Of a stretch of DNA of 64,000 nt, positions 62,732 to 64,000 are shown piece by piece (the first letter of the stretch is position 1; every line of letters starts with the position of its first letter). Source of the DNA: Nitrospira_E sp052156535 (lineage in GTDB: Bacteria > Nitrospirota > Nitrospiria > Nitrospirales > UBA8639). Made by a program: the position numbers and the translations under genes. The DNA lies in assembly GCF_052156535.1 (NCBI RefSeq), contig NZ_JBQKUP010000017.1, positions 1 through 64,000 of the forward strand, in the 5' to 3' direction. The notes beneath the pieces were generated by a model. It did no database searches. It was not told the origin of the DNA and saw only the letters and a list, made by a program, of their open reading frames with translations.

Positions 62732-63148
62732 CTAGGATGAGGTAGCGGCTGCTTCCGGCTTAGGCTTTTTCTCTCCCGTTTTTTTCTGGTAATCCCCCAA
62801 TGCCGCTTTAATGGCATCTTCCGCCAACACGGAACAATGGATTTTGACGGGCGGGAGATTCAATTCATGGACAATATCCGTATTCTTAATTTTTTGAGCA
62901 TCTTCTAAGGTTTTTCCCTTGAGCCACTCAGTTGCCAAACTGGAACTGGCAATGGCCGACCCACACCCAAATGTCTTGAACTTGGCATCCACAATGGTGT
63001 CGTTCTCGACTTTAATTTGGAGTTTCATCACATCTCCGCATTCCGGGGCTCCGACCACACCCGTTCCGACATCGTCGGCATCTTTTTGAAAACTTCCCAC
63101 ATTACGGGGATTGTTGTAATGATCAATGACTTTTTCACTATAGGCCAT
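62732..63148 (-). CDS. iscU: Fe-S scaffold IscU
   Basis: 138 residues. The cluster-ligand Cys residues are in APECGDVM (Cys37), FGCGSAIASSS and IHCSVLAEDA; LPPVK, the HscA recognition motif, lies just before the third. The C-terminus is a Lys/Ala/Pro-rich tail. Receives sulfur from IscS and forms the cluster. Confidence 0.97.
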   Translation of the reverse strand: MAYSEKVIDHYNNPRNVGSFQKDADDVGTGVVGAPECGDVMKLQIKVENDTIVDAKFKTFGCGSAIASSSLATEWLKGKTLEDAQKIKNTDIVHELNLPPVKIHCSVLAEDAIKAALGDYQKKTGEKKPKPEAAATSS

Positions 63149-63228
63149 GGACTATCCCTCCCTTTGTTGTATGATATGCAGTGTATTTTTTAAACCCATT
63201 TTGAACATTTCTTCTCCAAGTATATCAA

Positions 63229-64000
63229 TTAATGAGCTGCCCATTGAACGCTTTTCAAATCGACCCCTTCCTTGGCCATCTCATAGAGCGGAGACATCTC
63301 TCGAAGGTGCGTCACAGCCTTGATCATCCGATCAATAGTGTAATCCACCTCCTCATCGGTATTAAATCGACCAAGCCCGAAGCGGATCGAGGAATGGGCC
63401 AAATCCGATCCTACCCCTAAGGCACGCAACACATAAGACGGCTCAAGCGTGGCCGACGTACAAGCCGAACCAGAGGACAACGCAATTTCTTTGACCCCCA
63501 TGAGCAACGCCTCTCCTTCGACGTACGCAAAACTAATATTGAGATTGTTCGGCAACCGCTCAGTCGGATGCCCGTTTAAATAGACCTCATCCATACTCTT
63601 CATAATGCCTTCTTGAAGGCGATCGCGCATCTTGGCCATACGAACAGACTCCGTAGACATCTCCTGCTCGCATAGTTCGCAGGCTTTCCCAAATCCGACA
63701 ATGAGCGGCACAGGCAAGGTTCCCGAACGCATACCCCGCTCATGGCCCCCACCATACATCATCGCCTCCAACCTCACTCTTGGCGCCTTACGTCGGACAT
63801 AGAGGGCCCCCACGCCTTTGGGACCATAAATCTTATGGGCGGTAAAGGACATCAGGTCAATTCCCATTTCCTGAACATTTACAGGGATTTTCCCCACCCC
63901 TTGTGTCGCGTCACAGTGGAAAAGGACACCTTTTTCTTTAGCAACTTTTCCGATGGCCGCCACCGGATTGATCGTACCGATCTCATTATTGGCCATCATA
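63229..64000 (-). CDS. iscS: Cysteine desulfurase IscS (N-terminus beyond window)
   Basis: The visible 256 residues are the C-terminal part of IscS. PLP Lys in TAHKIYGPKG; active Cys in SSGSACTSATLEPS. The frame runs past base 64000, so the start and any iscR lie outside. Provides sulfur to IscU. It opens the isc run seen here. Confidence 0.95.
   Translation of the reverse strand, partial: MMANNEIGTINPVAAIGKVAKEKGVLFHCDATQGVGKIPVNVQEMGIDLMSFTAHKIYGPKGVGALYVRRKAPRVRLEAMMYGGGHERGMRSGTLPVPLIVGFGKACELCEQEMSTESVRMAKMRDRLQEGIMKSMDEVYLNGHPTERLPNNLNISFAYVEGEALLMGVKEIALSSGSACTSATLEPSYVLRALGVGSDLAHSSIRFGLGRFNTDEEVDYTIDRMIKAVTHLREMSPLYEMAKEGVDLKSVQWAAH

Overview
The window looks like a chromosomal segment of a free-living Gram-negative bacterium. 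It carries an outer-membrane efflux factor, several lipoprotein and Sec signal peptides, class A PBP/MreB wall synthesis, and a full housekeeping Isc pathway. The gene mix fits a Nitrospira-like member of the Nitrospirota: a PerR-rubrerythrin-Fe-S oxidoreductase-DUF3501 block, a PuuD-like membrane protein, a DUF898/M48 pair, and moderate GC. That placement is inference from gene content; no 16S or marker comparison could be run.

Layout. 0.2-12.0 kb, all on the minus strand, is an accessory block: an SDR epimerase, a secreted trypsin-like/PEGA protein, a membrane protein, a TIR-transmembrane protein with a secreted partner, and a 1860-residue protein that joins two alpha/beta-hydrolase domains, a CHAT (caspase-like) protease domain and a TPR. 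This is the best candidate for an undescribed signalling or conflict system. 12.7-17.8 kb is a TetR-controlled tripartite ABC efflux operon (regulator, permease, ATPase, adaptor, outer-membrane factor) with a likely operator. 18.2-26.3 kb holds Lon, a small lipoprotein, a DUF898/M48 protease pair and several small hypotheticals, including a CPBP-like membrane protein with no canonical start and a degenerate motif.

26.3-36.3 kb holds a decayed ornithine-type decarboxylase, a Cys-containing secreted protein, a hydantoinase/oxoprolinase pair (hyuA-hyuB), an FG-GAP repeat protein and small zinc-ribbon proteins. 36.4-45.1 kb has a PQQ-type sugar dehydrogenase, MreB, a LytM/M23 peptidase, and topoisomerase IV-like parC and parE separated by a MITE-like repeat. 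45.4-51.2 kb has an orphan SagB-type dehydrogenase, a DUF559 endonuclease fused in frame to a 3-methyladenine glycosylase and bracketed by short palindromic repeats, a 30-residue membrane peptide upstream of a PuuD-like protein, a stand-alone Lrp/AsnC ligand-binding domain, and a BtuF-like binding protein.

51.3-56.6 kb is an oxidative-stress and Fe-S block: PerR with a Per-box, rubrerythrin, a two-cluster CCG-domain oxidoreductase, DUF3501, ErpA, a tandem PTPS/QueD-like protein, a thioredoxin-like protein and a peroxiredoxin. After PBP1A, 59.4-64.0 kb is the minus-strand isc operon in the order iscS (cut by the window edge), iscU, iscA, hscB, hscA, iscX; no ferredoxin gene lies between hscA and iscX.

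Repeats: four copies of a 120-210 bp terminal-inverted-repeat element (32.4, 43.0, 45.2, 50.0 kb), three copies of a roughly 35 bp palindromic repeat around the DUF559 gene, and two copies of a short repeat ending in CAGCATGACA (6.2, 12.6 kb). I saw no tRNA, rRNA, CRISPR array or intact insertion sequence.
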